54,169 nt of DNA, taken from Spirochaetota bacterium (GTDB lineage Bacteria > Spirochaetota > UBA4802 > JAFGDQ01). The stretch is from positions 1 through 54,169 of the forward strand of contig JAFGDQ010000018.1 in assembly GCA_016932015.1 (NCBI GenBank), in the 5' to 3' direction. The notes beneath the pieces were generated by a model. The model worked only from the letters and a program-made list of their open reading frames with translations, had not been told where the DNA came from and did not search any database. The translations under genes were made by a program, and so were the position numbers. Every line of letters starts with the position of its first letter. The first letter of the stretch is position 1. Below, one piece after another: positions 24,137 to 33,060 of the stretch.

Positions 24137-25189
24137 ATGAATAACTTTTTTTTCGACCTCACTCCTGATATAGTAATAAAAGCTGTTGAAAAATGCGGCC
24201 TTAATCCCACCGGGCACTGCATGGCTTTGAACAGCTATGAAAACAGGGTTTATGATCTCAGGCTTGATGACGGGACACACATTGTCAGCAAATTTTACAG
24301 GCCCGGAAGATGGACAAAAGAACAGATACAGGAAGAACACGATTTTCTTTTAGAACTGCAGGCGGATGAAATACAGGTCTGCGCGCCGATCCGATTTCCT
24401 GACGGGGAAACCATACATAAAATTGAAGACATATATTACGCAATATGGCCGCGTACGGGCGGAAGAATACAGGACGAGCTTTCAGATGAAATGGTTGAGA
24501 TGCTCGGCAGGCTGCTTGCAAGAATACACAATAACGGCTCATCTAAAAAAAGCGCTCACAGAATATCGCTTACAGGCAGAACTTACGGGCTGGAACCGCT
24601 GGCATTTCTTGAGGAGAATAATTTTCTGCCGTCGCATTGCATAACGAGGTACAGGAACGCGGTCAATGAAGTAGTTGAGATTTATGAAACTCTGAGCAAA
24701 GATGTGCCCTTTCACAGAATACACGGAGACTGCCATCTTGGGAATTTATTAAACGGCACAAATGGATTCTTTTTTCTTGATTTTGATGATTTTCTAACAG
24801 GGCCAGCGGTTCAGGATGTATGGATGCTTGTTCCCGCAAGGGACAGAGAAGGACTGCGGCAAAGGCAGATTTTTATTGATGCCTACAGGCTCTTCAGGGA
24901 TTTCGACAACTCATGGCTCCGCCTTATTGAACCGCTCAGATCGCTCAGGTATATCAAGTATGCCTCATGGATAGCCAGGAGATGGGATGACCCCGCTTTC
25001 CCGGCAGCATTTCCCCACTTTGGTACTGTTCAATACTGGGAGAATGAAACAGCAGATCTTGAGGACCAGCTTAACTTTATTCACAGCAACACTAATGATC
25101 TTCCGGAAGGGCTGCGTAAGGAAGATACGGATGAAGACAATGAGCAGGAATTAACAAACAAGGATTTCTTCTGGGACTGGGAAGACTGA
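24137..25189 (+). CDS. srkA: SrkA (YihE)-family stress-response protein kinase
   Basis: The 350-residue cytoplasmic protein has a kinase/phosphotransferase fold of the APH type. An N-terminal lobe (YENRVYDLRLDDGTHIVSKFYRPGRW, with the ATP-contacting Lys) precedes the catalytic loop HGDCHLGNLL near residue 196 and the metal-binding DFDDFLTGP. The conserved tail includes LRYIKYASWIARRWDDPAFPAAFPHF. SrkA phosphorylates Ser/Thr and counteracts stress-induced death in enterobacteria; the target here is unknown. AAGGAAT precedes the ATG. In E. coli srkA sits with dsbA, which is absent here. The Asp/Glu-rich extension near the C terminus is longer than usual. Confidence 0.93.
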   Translation: MNNFFFDLTPDIVIKAVEKCGLNPTGHCMALNSYENRVYDLRLDDGTHIVSKFYRPGRWTKEQIQEEHDFLLELQADEIQVCAPIRFPDGETIHKIEDIYYAIWPRTGGRIQDELSDEMVEMLGRLLARIHNNGSSKKSAHRISLTGRTYGLEPLAFLEENNFLPSHCITRYRNAVNEVVEIYETLSKDVPFHRIHGDCHLGNLLNGTNGFFFLDFDDFLTGPAVQDVWMLVPARDREGLRQRQIFIDAYRLFRDFDNSWLRLIEPLRSLRYIKYASWIARRWDDPAFPAAFPHFGTVQYWENETADLEDQLNFIHSNTNDLPEGLRKEDTDEDNEQELTNKDFFWDWED

Positions 25190-25273
25190 AAGAACTGCAT
25201 CTGCCGGTAAATATTTCAGTAAAGGATTTCATTTAAATATTATAAAATTATTTTAATCCTTTTAAAAAATAAC

Positions 25274-25302
25274 TTGACAATACTTAGACGTCTAAGTATA
25301 TT
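25274..25302 (+). promoter_or_regulatory. Promoter of the marR gene
   Basis: TTGACA (25274-25279) and TATATT (25297-25302) are spaced by 17 bases, a near-consensus sigma70 promoter. The spacer is filled by the palindromic operator. Transcription would start within a few bases of the marR ATG at 25310. Confidence 0.8.
25280..25299. promoter_or_regulatory. Palindromic operator 1 of the MarR regulator
   Basis: ATACTTAGACGTCTAAGTAT is a perfect 20-bp palindrome between and overlapping the -35 and -10 boxes. A protein bound here would block RNA polymerase, as in MarR autorepression. It shares CTTAGA-N2-TCTAAG with operator 2. Confidence 0.85.
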
Positions 25303-25309
25303 TTAATAT

Positions 25310-25732
25310 ATGAAAATGCATAGCACTTTAAATCAAATAGGTTTTATTCGTGAAGAAGCTCATAAATATATTATTGAAGAGCTTCATAAAAAAGGCATAA
25401 AAGGCATTGTCCCTTCTCATGGATCAATTTTAATGGCATTGTTTTCCTATAAACAAATGACTTTAAAAAATATTGCCAAACACATTAAACGCAAGCAGCC
25501 TACAGTAACAGTACTGATCGAAAAACTGGTAAAAAACGGGTATGTCATCAAAAAAAAAGATCCTGAAGATACAAGAAGCACAATTGTGGAACTGACCGAA
25601 AAAGGAAAAAAATTTCATTCCGTTTTTATAGAGATTTCAAATCAGTTAAACGATAAAATGCATAAAGGTATGACTCAAGATGAAATAAATGCATTAAATA
25701 CGGTTTTAAAAAAGATGGCAGATAATTTCTGA
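25310..25732 (+). CDS. MarR-family transcription regulator
   Basis: The 140-residue regulator has the MarR winged helix: helices around LMALFSYKQMTLKNIAKHIKRKQPTVTVLIEKL, wing KKKDPEDTRSTIVELTEKGK with the conserved DxR, and terminal dimerisation helices. It has no cysteines, so thiol oxidation is not its trigger. The gene has no Shine-Dalgarno, and its promoter places the transcript start almost on the ATG at 25310, suggesting a leaderless mRNA (a second ATG lies at 25316). Two related palindromes, in its promoter and just after its stop, suggest that it represses itself and the flavin-fold gene at 25822. Confidence 0.92.
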   Translation: MKMHSTLNQIGFIREEAHKYIIEELHKKGIKGIVPSHGSILMALFSYKQMTLKNIAKHIKRKQPTVTVLIEKLVKNGYVIKKKDPEDTRSTIVELTEKGKKFHSVFIEISNQLNDKMHKGMTQDEINALNTVLKKMADNF

Positions 25733-25737
25733 TTTTT

Positions 25738-25773
25738 TTAACTAAATACTTAGATATCTAAGCATTTAGTTAA
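25738..25773. promoter_or_regulatory. Palindromic operator 2, upstream of the split-barrel gene
   Basis: A 36-base palindrome with a single mismatched pair (25748/25763) is centred on CTTAGATATCTAAG. It lies 5 bases after the marR stop and 48 bases before the next ATG. Its core matches operator 1, so the MarR protein probably binds here as well. Confidence 0.8.
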
Positions 25774-25821
25774 ACATTGAATCAACTACCAAAAATTTAA
25801 TATTAATAAAGGAGCAGTATT

Positions 25822-26226
25822 ATGAGAAACGTTACAGATTTTCTGACAAAAAGCGGGGTTCAGTATTTTTCAACTGTTGGAGAAGACGGGAGACCTAAAG
25901 TCCGTCCATTTCAGTTTATGCTGGAAGAAAACGGAAAACTGTATTTCTGTACCTCAAACAAAAAGAATGTATTTAAAGAAATATCAGCTAATCCGTTTAT
26001 TGAAGTATGTGCTTCAGGAGAAAACAATTCATGGCTGCGTTTAAGCGGAAAAGCTGTCTTTTCAGGCAGCATGGAAATCAAAACAAGAATACAGGACTCA
26101 AGTCCGCTTGTTAAATCGATCTACAATACTCCTGATAACCCTGATTTCGAGATCTTTTATCTTGAAAATGCAGTTGCAGTAATATCCGACTTCAGCGGAA
26201 ATCCTCCCCTGACAATAAACCTGTAG
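25822..26226 (+). CDS. Pyridoxamine 5'-phosphate oxidase-like flavin split-barrel protein
   Basis: The 134-residue protein is a single FMN-binding split barrel: YFSTVGEDGRPKVRPFQFM, then LYFCTSNKKNVFKEISANPFIEVCAS and SWLRLSGKAVF. Members of this short subgroup bind flavin or F420 and reduce small molecules, quinones or nitro compounds; they are not necessarily true PdxH. AAGGAG precedes the ATG. It is paired with marR, and its upstream region contains the second operator, so expression is likely inducible by a small molecule. A terminator follows. Confidence 0.9.
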   Translation: MRNVTDFLTKSGVQYFSTVGEDGRPKVRPFQFMLEENGKLYFCTSNKKNVFKEISANPFIEVCASGENNSWLRLSGKAVFSGSMEIKTRIQDSSPLVKSIYNTPDNPDFEIFYLENAVAVISDFSGNPPLTINL

Positions 26227-26240
26227 AATGAGAGCAGCGT

Positions 26241-26293
26241 CCGGGGATTATTTTTTAATAATTCTCTTAAAATAATTAATCCCCGGGTTTTTA
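26241..26293 (+). terminator. Terminator of the marR/split-barrel unit
   Basis: CCGGGGATTA (26241-26250) pairs with TAATCCCCGG (26277-26286), with an AT-rich and partly self-pairing loop, followed by GTTTTTATT. It lies 15 bases after the stop. Confidence 0.82.
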
Positions 26294-26487
26294 TTCCATT
26301 CAATCCAACAGCCGGATAATAACAATCCGGACCATATCCTATTTTTTGTACATCAAAATTTTTATTTTCCGAAAACAGCTATCAATGTTAAATTTCCATA
26401 TAATAAATTATTATTGAATGTTTATTAAAATAAATCTAGACTTGAAATTAAACTAAAATCCTGATTAATAATAATTATTAAGCACTC

Positions 26488-27360
26488 ATGAAAAAATATA
26501 TTCAACAGCAGATTGATCAGAATACTGACTTAAACCTGCTGTACAAAAATGTGGAAGATATTGTAAAAATAGATAATAATTTTTTAATATTCATCACGCA
26601 GTACAAAAATGAAAACGAAAAAATAAACGACGAAATAACCGAATTTACAATTGAAAAAGCCTTATCAGCTATTTACCGGATTAATCAGTATATTGATCTG
26701 GAAAAAAAGAATATTGAAGAATTAAAAAAAATATACCGGGATACATACGAGAATCTAAATACAAACGATAATAAAGTTCTGCTCAGGAATCATCATAAAA
26801 AACTAAGACAATGGCTGTCAAATTTATACCCGGAAAAATTTGTGACGCCATTATCGGATAGCGTACAAATAGGTTCTGTTGTAAACAGCGAGTATTCTGC
26901 TGATCTGCAAATTGAATTGCTTGATATTGATATTGAAAAATTACAGGAACCTGTTATTGATATAGGAAGTGGCCAGAACAGCCTGTTAGCTGCAAAGCTG
27001 AGAAAATACAATTATAAAGTATATTGTCTTGATAGAGAATTGAAAATAAATGACAAATACAATATAGAGGCTTCATGGTTTGACTACACCTTTGCGGAAA
27101 ATTACTGGGGTGCGGGAATCGCAAACATGAGCTTTTCAAATCACTTTCTGTATACAATGATAAATGAGAAAGAAAAGTCCGCAAAATATTTCAGCAAATA
27201 CAATGAAATCCTTAATTCGCTTAAATCAGGCGGAGCGTTTATTTATGCCCCGGGAATAAGTGCAGTAGAAGAAATAATAAATAAAAAAAATTTCAGCGTA
27301 TTTTCCGCTGATATAATACATAATATTAAAAGAACAAAAATAAAAAGAATATCAATATAA
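26488..27360 (+). CDS. SAM-methyltransferase-like protein with helical N-terminal domain
   Basis: The 290-residue protein has a Lys/Glu/Asn-rich helical N-terminal half (residues 1 to about 125). A class I methyltransferase-like Rossmann core follows, with motif I at about 152-165 (VIDIGSGQNSLLAAKL), an acidic strand end in VYCLDRE, and a downstream SGGAFIYAPG strand. The SAM-binding loop is recognisable but later motifs are weak, so activity is unproven. Base composition is more AT-rich than its neighbours and no ribosome site is evident. It may be a recent acquisition. The substrate is unknown, and it stands alone between two terminator-like hairpins. Confidence 0.6.
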   Translation: MKKYIQQQIDQNTDLNLLYKNVEDIVKIDNNFLIFITQYKNENEKINDEITEFTIEKALSAIYRINQYIDLEKKNIEELKKIYRDTYENLNTNDNKVLLRNHHKKLRQWLSNLYPEKFVTPLSDSVQIGSVVNSEYSADLQIELLDIDIEKLQEPVIDIGSGQNSLLAAKLRKYNYKVYCLDRELKINDKYNIEASWFDYTFAENYWGAGIANMSFSNHFLYTMINEKEKSAKYFSKYNEILNSLKSGGAFIYAPGISAVEEIINKKNFSVFSADIIHNIKRTKIKRISI

Positions 27361-27430
27361 TATTTCTGAATAATTAATTTTTTTCCGGCTCATGGCCTTA
27401 TATACTGATCTAATATCTGTAAAACAGCAA

Positions 27431-27455
27431 CGCCGCGGGAAATCAGTCCGCGGCG
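27431..27455. terminator. GC-rich hairpin between convergent genes
   Basis: CGCCGCGG (27431-27438) and CCGCGGCG (27448-27455) form an 8-bp stem with a 9-base loop. It sits between the convergent methyltransferase-like and BioD-like genes. The T-tract is poor on both sides, so it may be a weak bidirectional terminator. Confidence 0.5.
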
Positions 27456-27506
27456 TAATTATGTGTAAACAGCACTGAATAAATCCAGTCTGAGGTGTGT
27501 ATTCTT

Positions 27507-28571
27507 CTACATTATCTTATCAATTGTAGTGTACTTCTCAATAAGCTGTGACAGCAGATTAAGCTTTTCATCATTGTCAGGAGTTAAGAGAGCGTCAAGA
27601 TCCTCAATCTGTTTTGCAGCCTGGAAAGTATCCATTGTTACAAGAAGCAGAGGAATGCCGCATTCCTTGACTTTTGATATAATATTCTGCGGAGGCATAA
27701 TATCGTTTGTAAGAATTATACCTGCAGTATCCCTGTCCAGAGCAGCTAAAATCATGTCGCTTCTGTCGCCGCCTGTTATCATCAGCTGATTGGGTTTGTT
27801 AAGGCTTGGCCTTGTAAAAAGCGGATTCCTGTGCGGATCAGTTGTTGACAATGCTCCGATGATAATATTCTGAACCGCGTTCTTTAAATTATCCTCGCCT
27901 GCAAGAACTTTAGCAAAAAGTTTTTCAGCAAGAAAATCAAGAGTAAAATACGTAAGCTGCTCTTTATACGGAATGAGTCCAAGCAGTTCAACGCCCATTT
28001 CCCTGATATACGGGACACAAACATTCTCAAAATCCTCAATATCATGCACCTTGTTGATTATTACTCCGCCGAAGCTGCAGCCTTCCATATGCATATATTT
28101 GTTAAAGAATCTTATTTCATCCATTACAGCTTCCCTGTTTCCGCTTACAACTACCACAAGGGTACCGTCCACCATTTTTGTCAATGAGATAGGGTCAAGA
28201 TTGAGCCCTGTTCCGAATGAAAGGTTTCTTCCTCCTTCAAAAAACATAACATCATTACCGTCTCCGATCTCCTGAATCATTTCGTCTAAAGCAGATTTTA
28301 TACCTGCATCATCATACATATATCTCAGTTTGGCATGGTCAAACCCGAGTGTTATTTTTTCGTAACGGCTTTCAAGCTCGCCTTTACGCCCGAGTAGGTT
28401 TACAATAACATTGGCATCATAGTCCCAGCTTTTTTTCCTTTTATATATCAGACGGTCGCCAAGAGGCTTGGCATACGCTATCTTCTTATCTTTCTTTGAA
28501 GAAATAATACCTGAAATCAAACTTGTTTTACCTGCGTTACCGCGTACTGACGAAAATACTATTTTCTTCAT
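27507..28571 (-). CDS. BioD-like ATPase with DRTGG domain (Pta N-terminal-like)
   Basis: The 354-residue protein has an N-terminal dethiobiotin-synthetase-like P-loop domain (FSSVRGNAGKTSLISG, then MFFEGGRNLSFG and LVVVVSGNREAVMDEI). A DRTGG-type domain occupies about residues 215-330 (PNQLMITGGDRSDMILAALDRDTAGIILTN). The same pair forms the N-terminal regulatory part of long phosphotransacetylases; here no catalytic PTA domain follows. It probably senses nucleotide or acyl-CoA status. Its ATG directly abuts the stop of the acyl-CoA synthetase gene (TAGATG), with AAAGGAGG inside that gene, so the two are translationally coupled. Confidence 0.87.
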   Translation of the reverse strand: MKKIVFSSVRGNAGKTSLISGIISSKKDKKIAYAKPLGDRLIYKRKKSWDYDANVIVNLLGRKGELESRYEKITLGFDHAKLRYMYDDAGIKSALDEMIQEIGDGNDVMFFEGGRNLSFGTGLNLDPISLTKMVDGTLVVVVSGNREAVMDEIRFFNKYMHMEGCSFGGVIINKVHDIEDFENVCVPYIREMGVELLGLIPYKEQLTYFTLDFLAEKLFAKVLAGEDNLKNAVQNIIIGALSTTDPHRNPLFTRPSLNKPNQLMITGGDRSDMILAALDRDTAGIILTNDIMPPQNIISKVKECGIPLLLVTMDTFQAAKQIEDLDALLTPDNDEKLNLLSQLIEKYTTIDKIM

Positions 28572-30704
28572 CTATTTGTCCTCCTTTGCTTTTGAAATAA
28601 GAATTCTTGCGTCAACAGCTTTGAGCCCTTTATTTTGTTCATATACTACTATAGGATTTATTTCAATGTCAGTTATTCTATCGCACTTTCTGATTATAGT
28701 GCTGATTTTAATAATTGTGTCAACAACTGAATCAATATCCTTCTTTTCTTCGCCTCTTGCGCCCAGCAGCAGCGGATATGACCTGATCTCTTCAAGCATT
28801 GAAAGAGCCATATTCCTGTTCATGGGCAGGCATCTGAATGATACGTCTTTCATTACTTCCACATAAATACCGCCAAGGCCGACCATAATAACAGGCCCGA
28901 AAGCAGGATCCCGCCTTGCGCCTACTATAAGTTCTGTTCCTTTTTTGACCATCTCACAAATTTCAATACCTTCAATGTCCGCATTACGGTTATATTCCCG
29001 GCATTTATGCATTATTGCCTCATAACCGTTTACTACTTCCTGATCTGATTCAAGATTCAGAAGCACTCCGCCGGCATCGCTTTTATGAAGAATATCTTTT
29101 GAAACAACTTTCATTACAACCGGAAAACCGATTTCATTCGCGTACTGCACTGCCTGCGGAATGTCCCTTGCTATTTTGCTGCCCGGAATTGTTACATCCG
29201 CAGCTTCCATAACAGCAGCGCCTTCATTGGCCAGCAGAAATGTCCTGCCCTGCGACAGCGCCCCGTCGATTATTTTATTGATCGCGTCAACATTGATACC
29301 GGACTCATCCGAAGCATGGTTCATGCGGCTAATATAACTGTAATAATTATAATAGGCCCCCAGGCACGAAACAGCCTGCTGAACTTCGTTATAAACAGGA
29401 ATGTCCGTTTTCCCCAGAGCGGCAATAGCGTTTTCAACCTGCTCACCGCCGACTATTGCGTATGTAATAGGTTTCTTATATTTTTTATGACGTTCATATG
29501 AATCCTGAATCATCTGAGCGAGATCATTGGAATCAAAAGTCGCTGTTTCACAATACAGAGCTATTGTTGAATCTATGTTATTATTATCAGCGCTCGCGAA
29601 AAGAGCATGATTATAATCTTCCGCGTTAGCACCGCCTGTAATATCCACCGGGTTCTTTGTAGATCCGAACGAAGGTGTTACAGGCTCATAAATCTCTTTA
29701 AGAAGAGGCTGATCATCGAGAAGGTCTACGCCGTACTTCTCACAAGCATCAGTAGCCAGAACACCGATTCCTCCTCCGTTTGTAATGATAACAGTATTCT
29801 TATTTTTAGGCGGTGGCGCTGCCGCAAGGAACTTACTCCAGTTAAAAGCTTCTTCAAGGCTTTCCGCCCTGATCACACCGCACTGTTTCAGGATGGCATC
29901 AATTATTTCATCGGATCCTGCCAAAGATCCTGTATGTGAAGCCGCAGCCTGCGCACCTCTTGCAGATCGTCCTGATTTAATGGCAACAACCGGTTTTCTG
30001 GCAGTTACCATTCTGAGCAGCTCAATAAGCCTTTCGCCTTTCTTTACACCTTCCATGTAAATTAAAATTACTTTTGTCTCGTCATGATCGACAAGATACT
30101 CAAGCAGATCAGCTTCATCAACATCGCATTTGTTGCCTATTGAAATAATAGTGGAAAGGCCTATATTTGCGATAGCGGTTTTTCCTATCATCGCTATACC
30201 CAGTGCGCCGCTCTGAGTAAGAATTGCGACATTACCCGGCCTTATATGAGTTGCGGAAAATGTTGAGTTAAGCGAAACCGATGAGGAATAAAGCCCGAAC
30301 ATGTTCGGGCCAACAATACGGCAGCCGGCTTCACGTGCTATTGAAGCAATCTCCTTTTCTTCCTTATCATTGCCAATTTCCGAAAATCCGGAAGTAATTA
30401 TCTGAATAAATTTAACACCTTTCTCCGCGCATTGAGCAACAGCTCCTTTTACTCCACCCGCGGGAATAACTATGGATGCGCAATCCACTTCACCCTTAAT
30501 CTGTGTTACATCAGTATAGACTTCGTATCCGTCAATTTCACCCCCCCTGGGGCTGACAGGATAAACTTTACCTTTGTATCCTCCTGAGAGGATATTATTA
30601 AATACTGTGTAACCGATTTTTTTCTTATCCTGAGAAGCTCCGATTACAGCGATGCTCTCAGGCTCGAACAGGTATTTAATATCATGTTCGATTGTATCCT
30701 TCAT
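28572..30704 (-). CDS. NDP-forming acyl-CoA synthetase (acetate-CoA ligase, fused alpha/beta)
   Basis: The protein is about 710 residues with both subunits fused. CoA-binding and ligase domains come first (SIAVIGASQDKKKIGYTVF, ILTQSGALG, the phospho-His motif SHTGSLAG with His near residue 257). An ATP-grasp domain follows (VMKVVSKDILHKSDAGGVLLNL and a C-terminal IEINPIVV). It interconverts acyl-CoA + ADP + Pi with acid + CoA + ATP, a substrate-level phosphorylation step in anaerobes. The start is placed at an ATG with GGAGATAGTC upstream; an in-frame TTG at 30716 is poorer. It overlaps the CoA-transferase gene by 23 bases. Confidence 0.94.
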   Translation of the reverse strand: MKDTIEHDIKYLFEPESIAVIGASQDKKKIGYTVFNNILSGGYKGKVYPVSPRGGEIDGYEVYTDVTQIKGEVDCASIVIPAGGVKGAVAQCAEKGVKFIQIITSGFSEIGNDKEEKEIASIAREAGCRIVGPNMFGLYSSSVSLNSTFSATHIRPGNVAILTQSGALGIAMIGKTAIANIGLSTIISIGNKCDVDEADLLEYLVDHDETKVILIYMEGVKKGERLIELLRMVTARKPVVAIKSGRSARGAQAAASHTGSLAGSDEIIDAILKQCGVIRAESLEEAFNWSKFLAAAPPPKNKNTVIITNGGGIGVLATDACEKYGVDLLDDQPLLKEIYEPVTPSFGSTKNPVDITGGANAEDYNHALFASADNNNIDSTIALYCETATFDSNDLAQMIQDSYERHKKYKKPITYAIVGGEQVENAIAALGKTDIPVYNEVQQAVSCLGAYYNYYSYISRMNHASDESGINVDAINKIIDGALSQGRTFLLANEGAAVMEAADVTIPGSKIARDIPQAVQYANEIGFPVVMKVVSKDILHKSDAGGVLLNLESDQEVVNGYEAIMHKCREYNRNADIEGIEICEMVKKGTELIVGARRDPAFGPVIMVGLGGIYVEVMKDVSFRCLPMNRNMALSMLEEIRSYPLLLGARGEEKKDIDSVVDTIIKISTIIRKCDRITDIEINPIVVYEQNKGLKAVDARILISKAKEDK

Positions 30705-32586
30705 GACTATCTCCAAATCTTATGATAAGTTTATATGCTCCTTGTTCCAGCTTTCTATGTATATCGAAACCCATTTTCTCAAATACATGCAGCATAGGCT
30801 GATTTTCCAGTAAAACTTCAGCAGTGAACCCGTGAAGGCCCTCTCTTTTTGCGTAAATTGTGAGATATGAAAGAAGCTCGGTGCCAATTCCAAGATTCTG
30901 ATAATCATCACGTACAGTAAACGCGGCTTCCGCAAACAGGGAATTCTCATCCATGAGAATCTGCCCCATGCCGGCGATTATTTCCTTACCTTCCGCATCT
31001 ATAGTAGCCAGAATAACGAGTTCTTTTGAGTAATCAATAACTACAAAATCCTGCCTCAGCTTATGCGGCACATCATTTCTGAGTGACATGAAACGCCTGT
31101 GAAGGCTCTGATCTGAAAGGGAATAGAAAAAATCTTTAACCAGAGATTCATCGTTTATTCTGACAGGTCTAAGCAGGAGATTTGTACCGTCTTTCAATGT
31201 ACGGTTTTCCTCAAGATGTTCAGGATAAATAGTATTCTTCCCGGGTATGAAAGCCTGATCCTTGTAAATCAGGTTTAATTCTTTAGCCTGCCCGATCAGC
31301 CGCTGTCTGAATTTGGGATGCGCAATCGCAATAAGGTCCATTGCGCGCTCCCTTATATTTTTCCCGCGTAAATAAGCAATACCATATTCCGTAACCACAT
31401 AAAAGACATCGCCTCTATTAAGAGTTACGCCTGTTCCTGCCTGCAGACTCGGGACAATTCGTGAAATTTCACCGTCTCTGGCGGTTGATTCCATAACAAG
31501 TATGGTTTTGCCTCCGGGAGCGAGTAAAGCACCGCGCATAAAATCCGCGCTTCCGCCAATACCGCTGTAAAAGGTCCCATTGATTGATTCAACACTCGCC
31601 TGCCCCGTAAGATCAATCTCAAGAGCAGAATTAATTGCTGTCATGTTCCGCATTCTGGAAATCACAAGCGGGTTATTCGTATAATCAATAGTTCTGAATT
31701 CTAGTTCCGGATTATCATCAATATATTTATACGTCTTTTCAGTACCCATACAGAAAGATGCAACTGTTTTCCATCTGTCTATTGTTTTTTTAGAATTATT
31801 TATAACTCCCAGTTTAATTAATTCAACAACTGAATCTGTCAGAAGTTCAGTATGAATTCCCAGATCTTTCTTATGCTTCATATTCTGAAGAATTGCATTC
31901 GGAAGGCTCCCATAGCCTATCTGAATAGTATCTCCGTCATTAATAATTTTTGACGCGTATTTTCCGGCCTGCTGGGCAATATCACTTGGAACAGACGGCC
32001 TGTATTCAAGAAGAGATTCATCATGATGTATCAGAAAATTAATATCCTCAATATTCAGAAATGAATCCCCGTGAATTCTGGGCATTTTCGAATTTATCTG
32101 AGCGATGATGATGGACGCGTTCTCAATAGCAGCCTTGCAAATATCGACACTGATTCCCAGACTTACATATCCGTTTTTATCAGGAGGTGAGGTCTGAATC
32201 AATGCAACATCAAACTTTATATGTTTTCTGCGGAGAAGATCAGGTACATGCGAAAGAAAAATAGGAGTATAGTCCGCCATACCTTCATTTATAGATTGCC
32301 GGGATTTGTTGCTGATAAAAAAAGAATTATGTCTGAAATTATAATTAAACTTTTCTTCTGCATACATTGCCAGGCCGAGTGTCCAGACCTGAAAGATCTC
32401 GGCATCTGCAAAAGCTTTAGGATGATCTTCAACATATTTTGCAAGAGCATTTACCAGATATACAGGCTCTCCGCAGCCTGTGCTGACAAATATCTTGTTA
32501 CCGCGTTTAATATTGCTGAATATTTTGTTTTCAGTGGCAAACTTCTCAGGGTATGCAGCCTGCCAGTGTTCAATGCTTTTGTTCAT
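30682..32586 (-). CDS. Acetyl-CoA hydrolase/transferase-family protein fused to a GNAT domain
   Basis: The 634-residue protein has a class I CoA-transferase N-terminal part (residues 1 to about 450). It shows IQIGYGSLPNAIL, the catalytic Glu in ASVESINGTFYSGIGGSADF and VTEYGIAYLRGKNIRERAMDLI. A GNAT acetyltransferase domain follows (about 470-625; LLLRPVRINDESLVKDFF and the acetyl-CoA loop RDDYQNLGIGTELL). This fusion is common in anaerobic deltaproteobacteria and relatives. It would move CoA between acyl groups, while the GNAT domain may regulate by acetylation, an inference. AAAGG precedes the ATG. It is the first gene of the acyl-CoA operon. Confidence 0.92.
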   Translation of the reverse strand: MNKSIEHWQAAYPEKFATENKIFSNIKRGNKIFVSTGCGEPVYLVNALAKYVEDHPKAFADAEIFQVWTLGLAMYAEEKFNYNFRHNSFFISNKSRQSINEGMADYTPIFLSHVPDLLRRKHIKFDVALIQTSPPDKNGYVSLGISVDICKAAIENASIIIAQINSKMPRIHGDSFLNIEDINFLIHHDESLLEYRPSVPSDIAQQAGKYASKIINDGDTIQIGYGSLPNAILQNMKHKKDLGIHTELLTDSVVELIKLGVINNSKKTIDRWKTVASFCMGTEKTYKYIDDNPELEFRTIDYTNNPLVISRMRNMTAINSALEIDLTGQASVESINGTFYSGIGGSADFMRGALLAPGGKTILVMESTARDGEISRIVPSLQAGTGVTLNRGDVFYVVTEYGIAYLRGKNIRERAMDLIAIAHPKFRQRLIGQAKELNLIYKDQAFIPGKNTIYPEHLEENRTLKDGTNLLLRPVRINDESLVKDFFYSLSDQSLHRRFMSLRNDVPHKLRQDFVVIDYSKELVILATIDAEGKEIIAGMGQILMDENSLFAEAAFTVRDDYQNLGIGTELLSYLTIYAKREGLHGFTAEVLLENQPMLHVFEKMGFDIHRKLEQGAYKLIIRFGDSHEGYNRT

Positions 32587-32678
32587 AATATGAACCTTTT
32601 TAAATAAAAGAATAAAAAATATACTGCTTATATTTTAAATCATTAAATTATCAATAAATCAATTAAAAAAGAAATAAT

Positions 32679-32708
32679 ATATGTTTTATTTAGCTGAAAT
32701 AAACATAT
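32679..32708. promoter_or_regulatory. Near-palindrome upstream of the acyl-CoA operon
   Basis: ATATGTTTTATTT and GAAATAAACATAT are inverted around AGCT with a one-base offset. It lies about 95 bases before the CoA-transferase ATG. A regulator site is possible; AT-rich composition lowers confidence. Confidence 0.35.
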
Positions 32709-33031
32709 TGTATAAATTTTATCGGATATTTCCGGGTCCGAACATTCCCGGTTTTGTACGACCTTTCATTCAACATCACCCCATATAATTATCTTCCCTT
32801 TTCATTGTCAAGAGCATCATAATTTGAGTCAGAATATATAGTATAATTCATATATATTTAGTAATTACCGGATATAAACTAAAACCGGAGTATTATGCAG
32901 GTTATTATGTTAAAATAAAAATATTACAGCAGATTTTTGAATAAAACAGTAAAAACATAGTAATATTTCCATAATGCCGTATATTAATTATTTATTACAT
33001 GAAAAAATTTTTTTCCGCTTTATTAATACGA

Positions 33032-33060
33032 AAGGACCTGAGTGTTAAATTCAGGTCCTT
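33032..33060 (-). terminator. Hairpin downstream of the cupin/ferredoxin operon
   Basis: AAGGACCTGA (33032-33041) and TCAGGTCCTT (33051-33060) form a perfect 10-bp stem with a 9-base loop. No long T-tract follows on either strand. It is the best candidate for the end of the leftward operon that finishes at 33218. Confidence 0.5.

Noticed and set aside
28468..28866. 132-codon open frame on the plus strand
   Set aside because: Antisense to the junction of two well-supported acyl-CoA genes.
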